A DNA stretch of 64,000 nt from the NCBI RefSeq assembly GCF_000182925.2, contig NC_026506.1, forward strand, positions 2,046,001 to 2,110,000. Direction: 5' to 3'. Below the pieces are notes generated by a model that worked only from the letters and a program-made list of their open reading frames with translations, was not told the origin of the DNA and searched no databases. Source of the stretch: Neurospora crassa OR74A (Eukaryota > Ascomycota > Sordariomycetes > Sordariales > Sordariaceae). This document shows positions 48,912 to 58,932 of this stretch, piece after piece (position 1 is the stretch's first letter; each line of letters begins with the position of its first letter). A program made the position numbers and the translations under genes.

Positions 48912-49589
48912 TTAAAAGAACTTGACACCCAACGAATCCTCGCCACTCTGAAAGATCTGCGCCTTCCCTCTCTTGACTACCGTACCCAGCGCTTTGACGA
49001 GCACATCCCCGTCCATCCCCCAAATCTCGGTCCCCCTCGTCCCCTCTCCCTCCCTCAGCTCGTAAACAGTCAAGACGGACCCCCTCTGTCCCGTCTCCTC
49101 CACCCATCCTTCAATCAGCGATCCCCATTCCTCTGGTGTCCGCCAGTAGATGAATGCCTCCCCTCCCTCTCCCGCTTCCCCTCCTCCTCCTCTTGCCGTC
49201 GTTGTCATGGCCCCATCCTTTTTAGTCTGACCAAGAGGAAGAACATATTCGGCCCGTCCATCTCTTCTCAGAAAATCCACTACCCGTCTGATATCCCCCG
49301 GCGCCAAGCGGCGGTTGATACGCGGGTTGTGGAAGGGAAGGGCGTCAGGATTCAGGGAGAGACGAAAGAGGCGGTGATGGCGGCAGTAGGCGAGTAAGAG
49401 GGAGGACCATTTGGTGAGTTGGGCGTGGTGGGTCGTCAGGTTGGTTTGGCGGGTGAAGAAGGGGGGGAAGAAGAATTCGCGCGGGAAGGGGAAGGTGTCG
49501 TTGGGGAGGAGAGTGCTTGCTGTTGTTGTCTTTGGGTTGCTGTTGTTGGGGGTGCTGGAGTCTGAGGGGGCGGGAGATGTTGTTGACAT
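48912..49589 (-). CDS. VPS25: ESCRT-II subunit Vps25
   Basis: Single exon of 225 residues. After a low-complexity Ser/Thr/Pro N-terminus of about 40 residues comes the signature FPPFFTRQTN (about 41-50), whose PPFF tail is the Vps22/Vps36 contact of Vps25. It is followed by a first winged helix (LTKWSSLLLAYCRHHRLFRL) and a second (RRLAPGDIRRVVDFLRRDGRAEY, then FIYWRTPEEW and a C-terminal VYEL...GTEIWGMDGDVLVKAL). Vps25 joins Vps22 and Vps36 in ESCRT-II at the endosome and recruits Vps20 for multivesicular-body sorting. The start is the first ATG of the frame, only 21 bases from a 34-nt C tract (G on the plus strand). A glycine-rich insert after TKKDGAMTTTARG is lineage-specific looking. NDC80 lies upstream on the same strand. 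Confidence 0.93.
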   Translation of the reverse strand: MSTTSPAPSDSSTPNNSNPKTTTASTLLPNDTFPFPREFFFPPFFTRQTNLTTHHAQLTKWSSLLLAYCRHHRLFRLSLNPDALPFHNPRINRRLAPGDIRRVVDFLRRDGRAEYVLPLGQTKKDGAMTTTARGGGGEAGEGGEAFIYWRTPEEWGSLIEGWVEETGQRGSVLTVYELREGEGTRGTEIWGMDGDVLVKALGTVVKRGKAQIFQSGEDSLGVKFF

Positions 49590-49608
49590 TATTGGATTTG
49601 GTTTTTTT

Positions 49609-49645
<37 letters not shown>

Positions 49646-50404
49646 AAAGTTGAGGACCGGTTGAGGTTGTTGGCCCTACTTGTGTTGGTTGGTGGAGGTT
49701 GATCGGGTGTTGATAGGTTGTAAATGATACTTTGGATTGGTGATGATGACGGATCGTCAGATACGACGATTCAGACAGAAGAAGCGCGGCGGCGATAAGG
49801 CGGATAGCGAGAAAGTTGAGAATGGGTTCGAGGGTTGATAGTGGTGATCTGTGTTGTGTGAGATGTGAAAGTTTCCAGCTTCCTAGGTCGCCGTCCGGTC
49901 TGGGGAAGTCGAAGCTCGTGGTTAGTGGGGTACTGTAGCTTCGGGCCGCATCATCAGTGGGACTGCCAAGCTGTAAGCTTAAATCAGCACCCTGGTCCGT
50001 TTAGGGGGTTCCCGTATACTGGCATAGTATTTTGTGAGACCTCGACGTCGTTAGGTCTCGCATACCTCTTTACCTCCAGCACCTATAGCATGATGGGGAT
50101 GCCCTCCAAGCTTTCAACGTCTAATCACGCAGAGGCTCACATAAAGCTCAAGCACAGCAATGAAGTGGCATTACTCATAACAAGCACCTCAATTCCAACG
50201 CCTGGCTCACCCAAAGGTATCCGGAATCCAGCTCGTGTCCAGCAAGCAATGCTGATAATAACTCGACAGTGATAGCCCCATACAATTGATGCTTTTCCAG
50301 AAATGTTTCTCATCTTCCAACCCAATCCAATCCAATCCAACACAACATTTTGAATATGAATAGTTGAAAAGAAACAGCTCGGTTTTTGTTTTCGTTTCGT
50401 CGAC
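49590..50404. promoter_or_regulatory. VPS25 promoter and NDC80 3' region
   Basis: Gap between NDC80 (ends 50405) and VPS25, both on the minus strand. Apart from the G34 tract I see no structure; the part near 50320-50340 repeats CCAATC units (CCCAATCCAATCCAATCC), plausibly 3' UTR of NDC80. Confidence 0.5.
49611..49644. repeat. G34 homopolymer in the VPS25 leader
   Basis: Thirty-four G residues on the plus strand, preceded by T9-10. On the sense strand of VPS25 this is C34 followed by A9, ending about 21 bases before the start codon. Confidence 0.92.
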
Positions 50405-52861
50405 TCAAACATCGGCCATCGGGGTATCTTCATCCTCCATCTCCTGGTCGTCAATCCCCAACTCCTGTTCGAGCTCGTCTGCTACAAAAGTCTCGTACTC
50501 CTCCAGGCTTCGCTGGACGTGCATCTTGAACTTGATGACATCGTTGAGCATGCGCATGGTCTCCGTGTGGAGCTCTTCGCGAAGTGCGTTGGCTCGGAGC
50601 GTGAGTTGCTCATACCTATTATTGTCCACTTGTCAGCACAGCTGGTTCTATTCCTGAAAGAGTCATGGCAAACCTACTCGATGTTGGTATTCATTTCCCT
50701 CTGCTCCATAAGCTGCACAGACTCGGACAATTGTGCTCGCATCTTGGCGAGCTCTTTCTCCATCTTCTCAATCTGTGCATCTGAAGCCATTTTCTGGGCG
50801 TTGGTGACCTAGACCTCATTGTTAGCATGAGTGATACCGAGCACGTAGGACACGCGGCCATTAATCACCTCTTTAGTCTTCTCATACTCCTCCTCTGCCG
50901 CCCGCACCCGATGCCCGAGAGCCTCGACCTCATTACGCTTATCTTCGATCGCCTCCTTAGCGCGATCGAGCAAGTCATGGTCTTCCATCATGACATCCAT
51001 AGCTACCTTTCTCCTCTCCGAGACCTCCTTCCTGAGTGCCAGGAAGGTGTTCTTAACTTGGCCTCGGAGATCCAGGTTCAGGATATGCGCAGGCTGGTAT
51101 CCCGTCGTGGAGTCGGCCAGCAACCTCTCATTCTCCACGCCGCCCAGTGGCTGCCCGTTTGGCCCCAATACACCTTGCATCGATGAAGCAAAGTTGGGCG
51201 TTCCCTCGTTTACAGTTACCTGCAGTTCAAGATTCTTCCCCTTGGCATTGACTGCCGTGGCTGGGATCAGTCCGATCTGGTAGGCGACCGTGTTGTACTT
51301 TTCAACCAGCCGCTCGAGCTCGTCCAGACGCTGGCTCGCCTCCATCTCGCGCTCGGCGACCTTTTTTTTGACGTCTTCGAGCCTCTGGGAAGCGGACTCG
51401 ATGCTCCTTTGAAGACGTTCCCGCTCTGAGGTCATGCGGTCAATATCCTGCATGCTGATCCCCTGGTCGTCCACCGCCTTTTGCATTTGTCGCCGCTCCT
51501 CCTCGGCCTCCTTCAGCTCCACGTGCAACTTGCCCAGCTCCTCCCGGAGAACCTGGATACGGTTTTCGTACTTTTCTGTCCGCTGCATGGCTAGAGTGTT
51601 GTACTCTTCAAACTTGATCTTGTCCTCCTCCATAATCTTAAAGTGGTTGTCCAAGATGGCCGGGTCGGGTGTCGACTTTTCGAGCTCCTGAATCTCCTTT
51701 AGCAGGCGGGCGTTTTCCCCTTCGAGAATCTCCAGTTCTTGGATGTACTTTGCGTTTGACCGTTCAAAAGCCTCCGCCATTCCCTGCACATGCGGCTGTA
51801 GTGCCCTCTCCACGTCTTCATCCCCTGCTTCGTCATCCATATTGAGCCAATCCTGGTATGCGCTGGTGAGGAAATCAAAGATGATCTGGTCGCCCGCAAT
51901 GTCGACCCCGGCTTCCATACAGGCGTCGTCGTACTGGTGTCGGGCGTATCCTTCGAGCATCTGTGCCAACTGCATCATCCAGTGCAGTAATCCCAAGAAG
52001 GTGCTCCAATTCTGACCTCCGACCGCGGCGATTTGGCTCTTGGTGATGCTCTTCTCGTATGGGTATCGCAGTTGTTTGAGTAATGGTGGTACCTCCTGGT
52101 CGATATTCTTCTGAAACCGGTAACTCGGGTCTATCCTGTGGTAAAGCCATTGAAACAAGTAGTTGAAGTCCTTCTGTGTCGGCGACTTTGTGAAGTTGTC
52201 GGACAGCTTGTGGTTCATCTCCATCTCGAAATTGTTCTTGGCGAGGTACTCGAGCAACTCCTGGCCAATGCGATTTTGGAATTGACGGTCTTTGAGGGGG
52301 CGCGGATCGCGAGGCACGCCGGCGGGCTGGGGCGCTTGCTGGAAGAAGCTCATATGCCCACCAGCTAAGGGACCTCCGCCGACGGCCGACGGTCGTGCGC
52401 TTGGGCGGTAGACGCTGCTTCGCCGGTCGAGTTCTTGCGATGATCGAGGAATACCGGAACTGCCTGGGGTGCCATAGGGCTTGAACTGCGACGTGTTCAT
52501 GTTATGAACCGACGCGCGCTTTACCGAGCCCAGGCCAATGTCGGAGGATCGCTGGAACAGAGGTTGGCTCGGTCGCGGGAGGGCCAGAGATTGCCTCCCC
52601 GACAGAGAGCGACCATGGCCCGTTCCTATTGTGCCGATGGTGCTTTGTCGCTTAAGTGTGGAGGGTGGTGCCGGAATGCCCGACGTGAGGTTGACGCCAT
52701 GGAGAGTCTACAGAGAGAGCAGAGTCAATATCGTGCATGGTCGCGTCGGATGGGGAGAGGTTTCGACCGAGGAAACACGCCGCAAAGAAAGTCACGGGGG
52801 GAAGTCGCACCTCCCTTGGCCGTCGAACACTCCAAAGGCCTGCGTTGCTGTCTTGCGACAT
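50405..52861 (-). CDS. NDC80: Kinetochore protein Ndc80/Hec1
   Basis: Four exons (52861-52811, 52707-50869, 50808-50678, 50615-50405) encode 743 residues. The 17-residue first exon ([17 protein letters not shown]) splices to [12 protein letters not shown], giving the basic, Ser/Arg-rich N-terminal tail typical of fungal Ndc80. A calponin-homology domain follows at about 157-270 ([45 protein letters not shown]). From about 310 to the end are long heptad-repeat coiled coils that pair with Nuf2 and reach the Spc24/Spc25 end. The Ndc80 complex is the main microtubule coupler of the outer kinetochore. The 60-nt intron 50809-50868 has a GCTAACA branch site, and its reading frame would end at a TAG overlapping the acceptor. 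PEX14 is divergent. Confidence 0.96.
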
Positions 52862-53883
52862 GACGGCAAAGGCCTCGTCAATGTGCGCCTCCCTTTTGCC
52901 GTCCTAGTCGCGTGGTTTCCGTGATAATATATAAGCAAGCGAACAAAAGAGTGTTACACTACGTGCAACTGTGTCGGATCGATGTCGGCGATGATTCTCT
53001 TGGTGGTGATTATGTCGGATAGCTTTGTAGAGCTAAGGTATGCGCTCGAGTTAATGTGGGTACGTGTTCGCGGCTCTGACAGAAATCAATGCATAACCGC
53101 AGTCGCGGATTTCGTCGTGTCGTAGCGATAAAAGTACGTGTACGGCCAGCAACCTAATGCAGGCCAGCATAGGTATGTAGGTAGATTAAGACACCGTAGT
53201 GTAGACGGGACTAGGTTGTCGACTTCTGCGGATGGTGGGGGAGGTTGCTCCGTCAGGAAGAGTAAACAAAAGAAAGGCGACGTGGGTGGGGCTGTGGAAA
53301 TCATTGGGCTGAACAGTGCCAAGTGCACTCCAGTTCTCGTCCCCAAGCATCGGGACGGCAGGTGAATGACGGGAGTGGGTCCAAAAGCGACCTTGAGGGT
53401 GAGTGTTGGCTCGCTTCAGGTCAGTGCTTTTTCAGCTCTGCACTCCCGTCTCTGAGCCAGTCACTGCATGGAATGGATGCTCAGCTGCGCTCTAGGCCTG
53501 TCGGAGGAAAAGGAGAGTCAGGGGAGGAGATAGTGATTTATCTGATCAGCATGCCTCCACGAGTGTGCTGGGGGTGCAAGTGATGCGAAGCTGTTAAGGT
53601 GCTATTAGCAGTCCACGTCTAGTGTACAATCAGGCCCCCGGTCCCGTGAACCTCGGCTTCAGGACTCCATCCAGCGGCCCAGCCATCCCCCGAACCGCTG
53701 CCAGTCAGTTCGTTTCCACTTCATCTATCGCATTCAGCCTCCCGTCCTTCGATAATCATTCCATCAACCGCCGCCGTCTGCCATCGCGTCGCGACTGTTT
53801 CAGCTGTCTGCTTCTTTCCTCTCGTCTGCCCAGTCTCAACAAGGGAACGCCATCTGCCGCATTTCGATCAAACAACATCAGTC
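52862..53883. promoter_or_regulatory. Divergent promoter region of NDC80 and PEX14
   Basis: About 1.0 kb between the two start codons. TACACTA/TAGTGTA motifs occur at about 52956, 53194 and 53614. The plus-strand frame over 53622-53883 is open and continuous with PEX14 sequence in another phase but lacks support, so I treat it as leader. Confidence 0.45.
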
Positions 53884-55123
53884 ATGGCCATCCGCGAGGA
53901 CCTGGTCGCTTCGGCGGCGCAGTGTATGTTCTGCCCCTGTCTTGTCCCCTGCTACCTCCTCTACATTGCCAGGCCAGAATCTCACCCGACAACAACACCA
54001 CAGTTCTTCAAGACCCCAGTGTCGCCGCCTCGCCAATCGAGAAGCGGATAGCCTTTCTCCAAGCAAAGAACCTCACCCAGGAAGAAGTCAGCGCTGCTCT
54101 CGCCCGCGCCGAATCAGGAGGTCCACCGCCACCGTACGCCCAGTCGCCCGCCTATGCGCAGTCGGCCGGACCCGTCGCAGCACAGGGTGGCTCTCCGCAG
54201 TACTATGGCTATCCCCCATACGCATGGCCGCAATCGAATACCGACGGTGTCAGGCGGGACTGGAGGGACCTGTTCATTTTGGCGACCGTAGTCGGAGGCG
54301 CGTCGTACGGCCTATACAATCTCGGCAAGGTAGGCCGCCGAACACCGTGCAATGTACATAAAAGGAAATTCTAACCGTTCGGCAGCGCTATGTGTATCCT
54401 TTGATTGCTCCTCCCACGCCGGAGCGTCTCGAGCAGGACAAGAAGTCCATCGACGAACAATTCGACAAAACATTCCAACTGGTTGAGCAGCTGGCCAAGG
54501 ATACCGAAATCCTCAAGGCCTCGGAGCAGGAAAGGACAGAGAGACTCGACAATGCCCTCGAGGAGCTGGAGACTGTCGTCAGGGACCTCAAGGCAGCCAA
54601 CAGACGCAGAGACGACGAAGCACAGAGAGTACGGGACGATGTGCAAAATCTCAGGGACTCGATTCCAAGGGCACTCAACAACCAGAAGGACTTGACCGAC
54701 AACAGGCTGCGCGAACTCAATACCGAACTCAAGAGCCTCAAGACCCTCATCTCGCAACGCATGAACCCAACCGCCACCTCGACGAGCGTCAACAACTACC
54801 TTCGCCCCAATACTAACGGAAACGCCACTCCTTCTTCAGCCCCTGCCACGCCAGCCCTCGGCGGTGAGAACGGAGACTTAAACAGCAGAGCCGCGAGTGC
54901 GCAGGATGAGCAATCCAGATACCAGCAGGAACAGCAGTTCGCTCAACCTGCTGCCCCCAAGCCTTCGCCTTTCAGCAGCGGAATTGCCTCTGCAGGCAAG
55001 CCGACTATCCCTGCTTGGCAGTTGGCCATGGCCAACAAAACCGCGTCGGCTTCGACTGTCGGAGTCACGAACGGTACTACAAACGATGGCTCAAGCAGCA
55101 ACGGAGGCGACGAAGCCGCTTAA
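53884..55123 (+). CDS. PEX14: Peroxisomal docking protein Pex14
   Basis: Three exons (53884-53923, 54004-54329, 54386-55123) encode 367 residues. The N-terminal conserved helical domain (residues 1-65; MAIREDLVASAAQFLQDPSV, EKRIAFLQAKNLT, EVSAALARA) binds the WxxxF/Y motifs of the receptor Pex5. A Pro/Tyr-rich linker (PPPYAQS, YYGYPPYAWP) precedes a hydrophobic segment (DLFILATVVGGASYGLYNLG, about 102-121), which is followed directly by RYVYPLIAPPTPERL. A long coiled coil (about 130-235) and a disordered C-terminus end the protein. The first intron has a GTATGT donor and joins AAQ to FLQDP in frame; the second joins NLGK to RYVYP. Pex14 anchors the import machinery for peroxisomal matrix proteins, including the specialised Woronin bodies of filamentous fungi. 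Confidence 0.95.
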
Positions 55124-56404
55124 AAAGCTGTTCTCCAGTCAGGCACAAAGATAAAATAGCACCGGAACTGGGAAACCTGGATACATTAATCGGCATGAGC
55201 ATAAGGCCAAAGTGAGCGACTCCCTCTGGTTTTCTGTATAGTAATAAAGCTCCTGTACGTTGTTCAAGCAGGACAATACACAGGAGCACTTGTGAAGCAT
55301 GGGACAACCTCATTCAGTCCCCTTTCCATGATAGCGCGTTTGTATTTCTGCAAGGTCTTTAAGCGCGGACGTTGCATGGCATTTTCCTAGAGCATGATAT
55401 CAAAAGCTACCATTTTCACATCTTATAAGGTTAGGCCGTGAATTGATCTGAGACATCCCGTACACCTGACCGCCCAGTATTTCTGCCTCACTATTTTGAC
55501 CGCTGCTATGGCATTGCCGAGACAAATTTTTGGTTATTGTCCTCAGCCACCCAAAAAAACTGGAGGGGAGGGGCAAAAAAAAAAAAAAGCCATGATCGAA
55601 TAGAGATGCGCAAACGGTCAAAGAGGGACAACTGGCTTTGGTTATGTCGCCCTCTATTCAGGACTTTCAGCCACATCGGTACAGTCAGAACACCGCGGCC
55701 TCTGTAGAGAACTAAAGGATACATTGTAGTGTAGGTATTGATGTCGCTGCCAAATCATTACCTCAGCGTAGCATATGCGTACCCGAGAGGTCGGATGCGG
55801 AATATTCTCTGTTAAGACATCCCGGGTTCAAGGTACATACACCTTCGTGCCATGGTTCAGTTTCCAATCGCATCTAATAGTCCTCGTAGCTATTACTTGA
55901 TCGGGCAATGCTTGCTTGGAACCAAACATTGACCCCACCCATCATCCCTTTCTTCCTGTGCCAATGTTCTCATAGCGCCTTCGTCTCGCCCAAACCCGAA
56001 GGGGATATTGGCCACAAAGGGGATGCAAGTCAAGTCCGTCGCTCTGGATACGTATTGTTTCTGCATTGCTGTTCTTCGCTTAGCTCTCACAACTCGCTCT
56101 TTTTCTTAACCACCTGCCGGATATAATGATAAATGATATTACCACCCCGCAGATTCGCTGAGATATCTGCGCTCGCAAGCCTTCCCCAATCTCCACGCGG
56201 ACGCGCTCAAGAAGATGATTAGACAAGGAGCGCCTACAGGCTGTTACAACACAAACGGAATCCCTAGATACCCGAAATGCCCCATTGTTATTATGGATCT
56301 CGGGGTCTAATATAAGAAGAGAACTCGCCCCTGTTGATCTGATACCATGACCCCAACACCCAAACCCATCCGTCACCTCTAAACCCACCAAGAAGCCCGC
56401 CGCC
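55124..56404. other. Intergenic region between PEX14 and the hydrolase gene
   Basis: PEX14 3' UTR followed by the hydrolase promoter. No gene is visible. It holds an A-rich run near 55576-55590, a TAGTGTAGG motif near 55724, and an AATATAAG string near 56310, about 90 bases before the hydrolase ATG, which could serve as its TATA element. Confidence 0.5.
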
Positions 56405-57895
56405 ATGGACAAGACCGCTCTCTTTCTCCAGCTGGTATCCAAGCTCCCGCTGATGGCCCGGGTGGCTCTGCTTCACATGTTGCAGGCCTCACCGGCGTCA
56501 AAATACCAGGATTTGCGGACGGAACTCACTATTGCCATGCTCCGCTCGTTCATGGACGTGCCCAAGCCTAGGAGCATCACTTTTACCCAAAAGATGCTCT
56601 CAAGAGTACCCCCGATCCGGGGCACGATATGGGTCAGCAAGTACACTCTGCCCATCCCCACGGAGGAGGATGCGCGCGCCATCCATGACACCTTGAGCAA
56701 GGCCATCGACGGGCTTCAAGACCGTGACCAACCGAAGACGGCCAGGATCCAAGTACCAGAAGTTCTTCCTGTGGAGGCGGAGTGGACAGCACACAGGCCG
56801 GGTGTGCCCAAAGATGCGAAGCTGCCCGATATCCCAGAACGGGAGAAGTATGACGAGATGATGAAAGACGTAAAAGCCCCAACCACGATACTCTACTTTC
56901 ACGGCGGCGCCTACTGGCTCATGGACCCGGCCACACACAGGCCTACATGCAGAGAACTAGCCAAGCGGACCGGCGGCAGGTGTTACTCGGTGCGTTACCG
57001 GCTTGCGCCGCAGAACCCGTTCCCGGCCGCGGTCATGGACGCACTAGTCTCGTACCTCGGCCTGCTCTACCCACCGCCCGAGGCATTCCACGAGCCCGTG
57101 AAGCCAGAGCACATCGTCATCGCCGGCGACAGCGCAGGCGGCAATCTCTCGCTCGCGCTTCTCCAGCTCATCATGCAACTGCAACGCTCCGGCACCACCG
57201 TGTTCTGGCTCGGCCATGAGCGCTCCATCCCCCTACCCGCCGGCGTCGCCGTCAACTCGCCCTGGATAGAAATCACCCACAGCTCGCCGTCGTGTGTCAC
57301 CAACGGTGCCTTCGACTACCTCCCTGGCCTCGAGGCGCAGGACAAGGCCGAGAAGTTGCGCGCCCCGTGCTCGGCCTGGCCCACGAATCCGCCGCGCATG
57401 AGCATGTACGTCGCCGACGATTACATCATGCACCCGCTTGTGTCGCTTTTGCTGGCACCCAGCTGGCGTGGTGCGCCGCCGACATACATTTGCACGGGTT
57501 GGGAGATGCTGTCGGACGAGGACAAGTTCACGGCAGCAAGGTTTCATGCCGAAGGGGTTTCTGTGACGTTTGAGGAGTACGAGGGCATGCCGCATTGCTT
57601 TGCCATGGTGTTGAAGAACTTGAAAGAGGCGGATAGGTGTATGGAGGGGTGGTCGAGGTTTATCGCAAGGGTCACGAATTCGACTGCCTCTGAGGGAGGG
57701 CTTGATGGTGCTGATGATAAGCGGAGCGCGATGAGGAGCACGTTTACCACGATCAAGTCGGGGACGCTGGAGGAGAAGGAGCTGGATCCTATGACGCTGA
57801 GCCCCTATACGGAGGAGGAGATTAGAGAAAAGATGAGGAGGAGGATAGAGTTAAAATGCGTGCCGGCCTCAGAGGGAGATCTCGCAAAACTTTGA
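56405..57895 (+). CDS. Alpha/beta hydrolase fold-3 (hormone-sensitive-lipase type) esterase
   Basis: Single exon of 496 residues. The oxyanion-hole motif is HGGAYW in LYFHGGAYW (about 163-171). The nucleophile elbow GDSAGG lies at about 240-245, with the Ser as nucleophile. A likely acid residue lies in GWEMLSDEDKF, and the catalytic His is in EGMPHCFAM near residue 396. This spacing is that of the HSL/fold-3 family, which hydrolyses short to medium acyl esters, steryl esters or related substrates; the actual substrate is unknown. A hydrophobic N-terminus (FLQLVSKLPLMARVALLHML) may tether it to a membrane or lipid surface. The C-terminal 70 residues are polar and acidic/basic mixed. No secretion signal of the cleavable type is obvious. 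It looks like an intracellular enzyme, not part of a cluster. Confidence 0.9.
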   Translation: MDKTALFLQLVSKLPLMARVALLHMLQASPASKYQDLRTELTIAMLRSFMDVPKPRSITFTQKMLSRVPPIRGTIWVSKYTLPIPTEEDARAIHDTLSKAIDGLQDRDQPKTARIQVPEVLPVEAEWTAHRPGVPKDAKLPDIPEREKYDEMMKDVKAPTTILYFHGGAYWLMDPATHRPTCRELAKRTGGRCYSVRYRLAPQNPFPAAVMDALVSYLGLLYPPPEAFHEPVKPEHIVIAGDSAGGNLSLALLQLIMQLQRSGTTVFWLGHERSIPLPAGVAVNSPWIEITHSSPSCVTNGAFDYLPGLEAQDKAEKLRAPCSAWPTNPPRMSMYVADDYIMHPLVSLLLAPSWRGAPPTYICTGWEMLSDEDKFTAARFHAEGVSVTFEEYEGMPHCFAMVLKNLKEADRCMEGWSRFIARVTNSTASEGGLDGADDKRSAMRSTFTTIKSGTLEEKELDPMTLSPYTEEEIREKMRRRIELKCVPASEGDLAKL

Positions 57896-58704
57896 ATGTC
57901 GGGTTGGTGAATTATCGTGTGTGGTTGTTTGGGCATAAGGCTCAGCAGGGTGACTAGGGCGTCGGCGATCGGTGTTGACATTATACACATAAAAGGGGCT
58001 TGGATCTTGCTGACCATATGGATCATGTATGCATGTTACCTTATGATAGTTCTGAATGAATTGTTCTGCGCCTTTTTGTTCATACACTTGTAGACATGCT
58101 GACCAACGTCTTCCGAGATGTCTCGAAGCGGGCAAGTGTTAGTCGTATACTCATCACTTACCGGGATCTCCAGGTGAACCCCACTATCAACATCTTCCAC
58201 TTGAAGTAACGTTCTATCAACATAAAAAGCCCGTTGCTACCTTATCTAAGCACCCAGTGGAAATGCCAAGGGTCGAGACTTAGAGACTATGGAGTTCGGC
58301 CGAGTTGTAGCGGACATCAAATCATGAAGAAGCAGGAACAAGTTCCGTCGTATATACGGCGAGATGTTACCCCAATTACCCCCAAAAGACGTGTACAATA
58401 CAGGTGTTGCGTAGCCACAATGCTCGCCACCTTTGCCACATGAGGCAGCCCTTCCGTTGTCTTTCTTGACCTGACACTCTCCCCAACGGGTATATTTGAT
58501 TCGCTTCCTATCTTCATCATCACACAACAAGCGCCTATTTCCTTCGAGTCTATTTATTAGTTCCAACCAAATCAGGAGCCACTTTAAATCACCCCACCCG
58601 GCCAAATCATCACTGTATTAAGCTCAAGCAGTATCTCCACCTCTGACACTCGAGTCGATTGAGTTAACAACAACCCCTTCCAAACCCCAAAACACATCAC
58701 CAAG
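57896..58704. other. Intergenic region upstream of the 75-residue gene
   Basis: Hydrolase 3' UTR and the promoter of the next small gene. I see no gene in it. The leader just before 58705 is C/A-rich (CAACAACCCCTTCC, CCCCAAAACACATCACCAAG), a composition common in highly expressed fungal genes. Confidence 0.5.
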
Positions 58705-58932
58705 ATGTCTTCTTCCGACACCACCACCTCCAACATCCCCAACGCCTCCATGCCCGCTCAGGACAAGAAGGAGCATGAGCATGAGTCTTCCTCCCACCAA
58801 AGGCCCACCGGCGCTGGAGTGAACACCGGAGCAGGCAGCAGCAGGCCCAAGACCGAGGCTGAGTTGGAAGCTGATCGGCTTTATGAGGAGAGGATGGAGG
58901 AGGAGTATGCCAAGCGGGACGGAGGTGCTTGA
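58705..58932 (+). CDS. Small disordered hydrophilic protein, 75 residues
   Basis: I do not recognise a named family. The ATG follows a C/A-rich leader ending TCACCAAG, a strong fungal start context. Codons are biased toward C-ending forms (TCC, ACC, AAC, AAG), as in the flanking genes, which supports expression. The protein is Ser/Thr-rich, then charged (KKEHEHESS), then glycine-rich (TGAGVNTGAGSS), and ends with a probable helix (EAELEADRLYEERMEEEYAKRDGGA). This composition resembles small stress- or stationary-phase-induced fungal proteins, but that is only an inference. No membrane segment or signal peptide is seen. Confidence 0.72.
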   Translation: MSSSDTTTSNIPNASMPAQDKKEHEHESSSHQRPTGAGVNTGAGSSRPKTEAELEADRLYEERMEEEYAKRDGGA

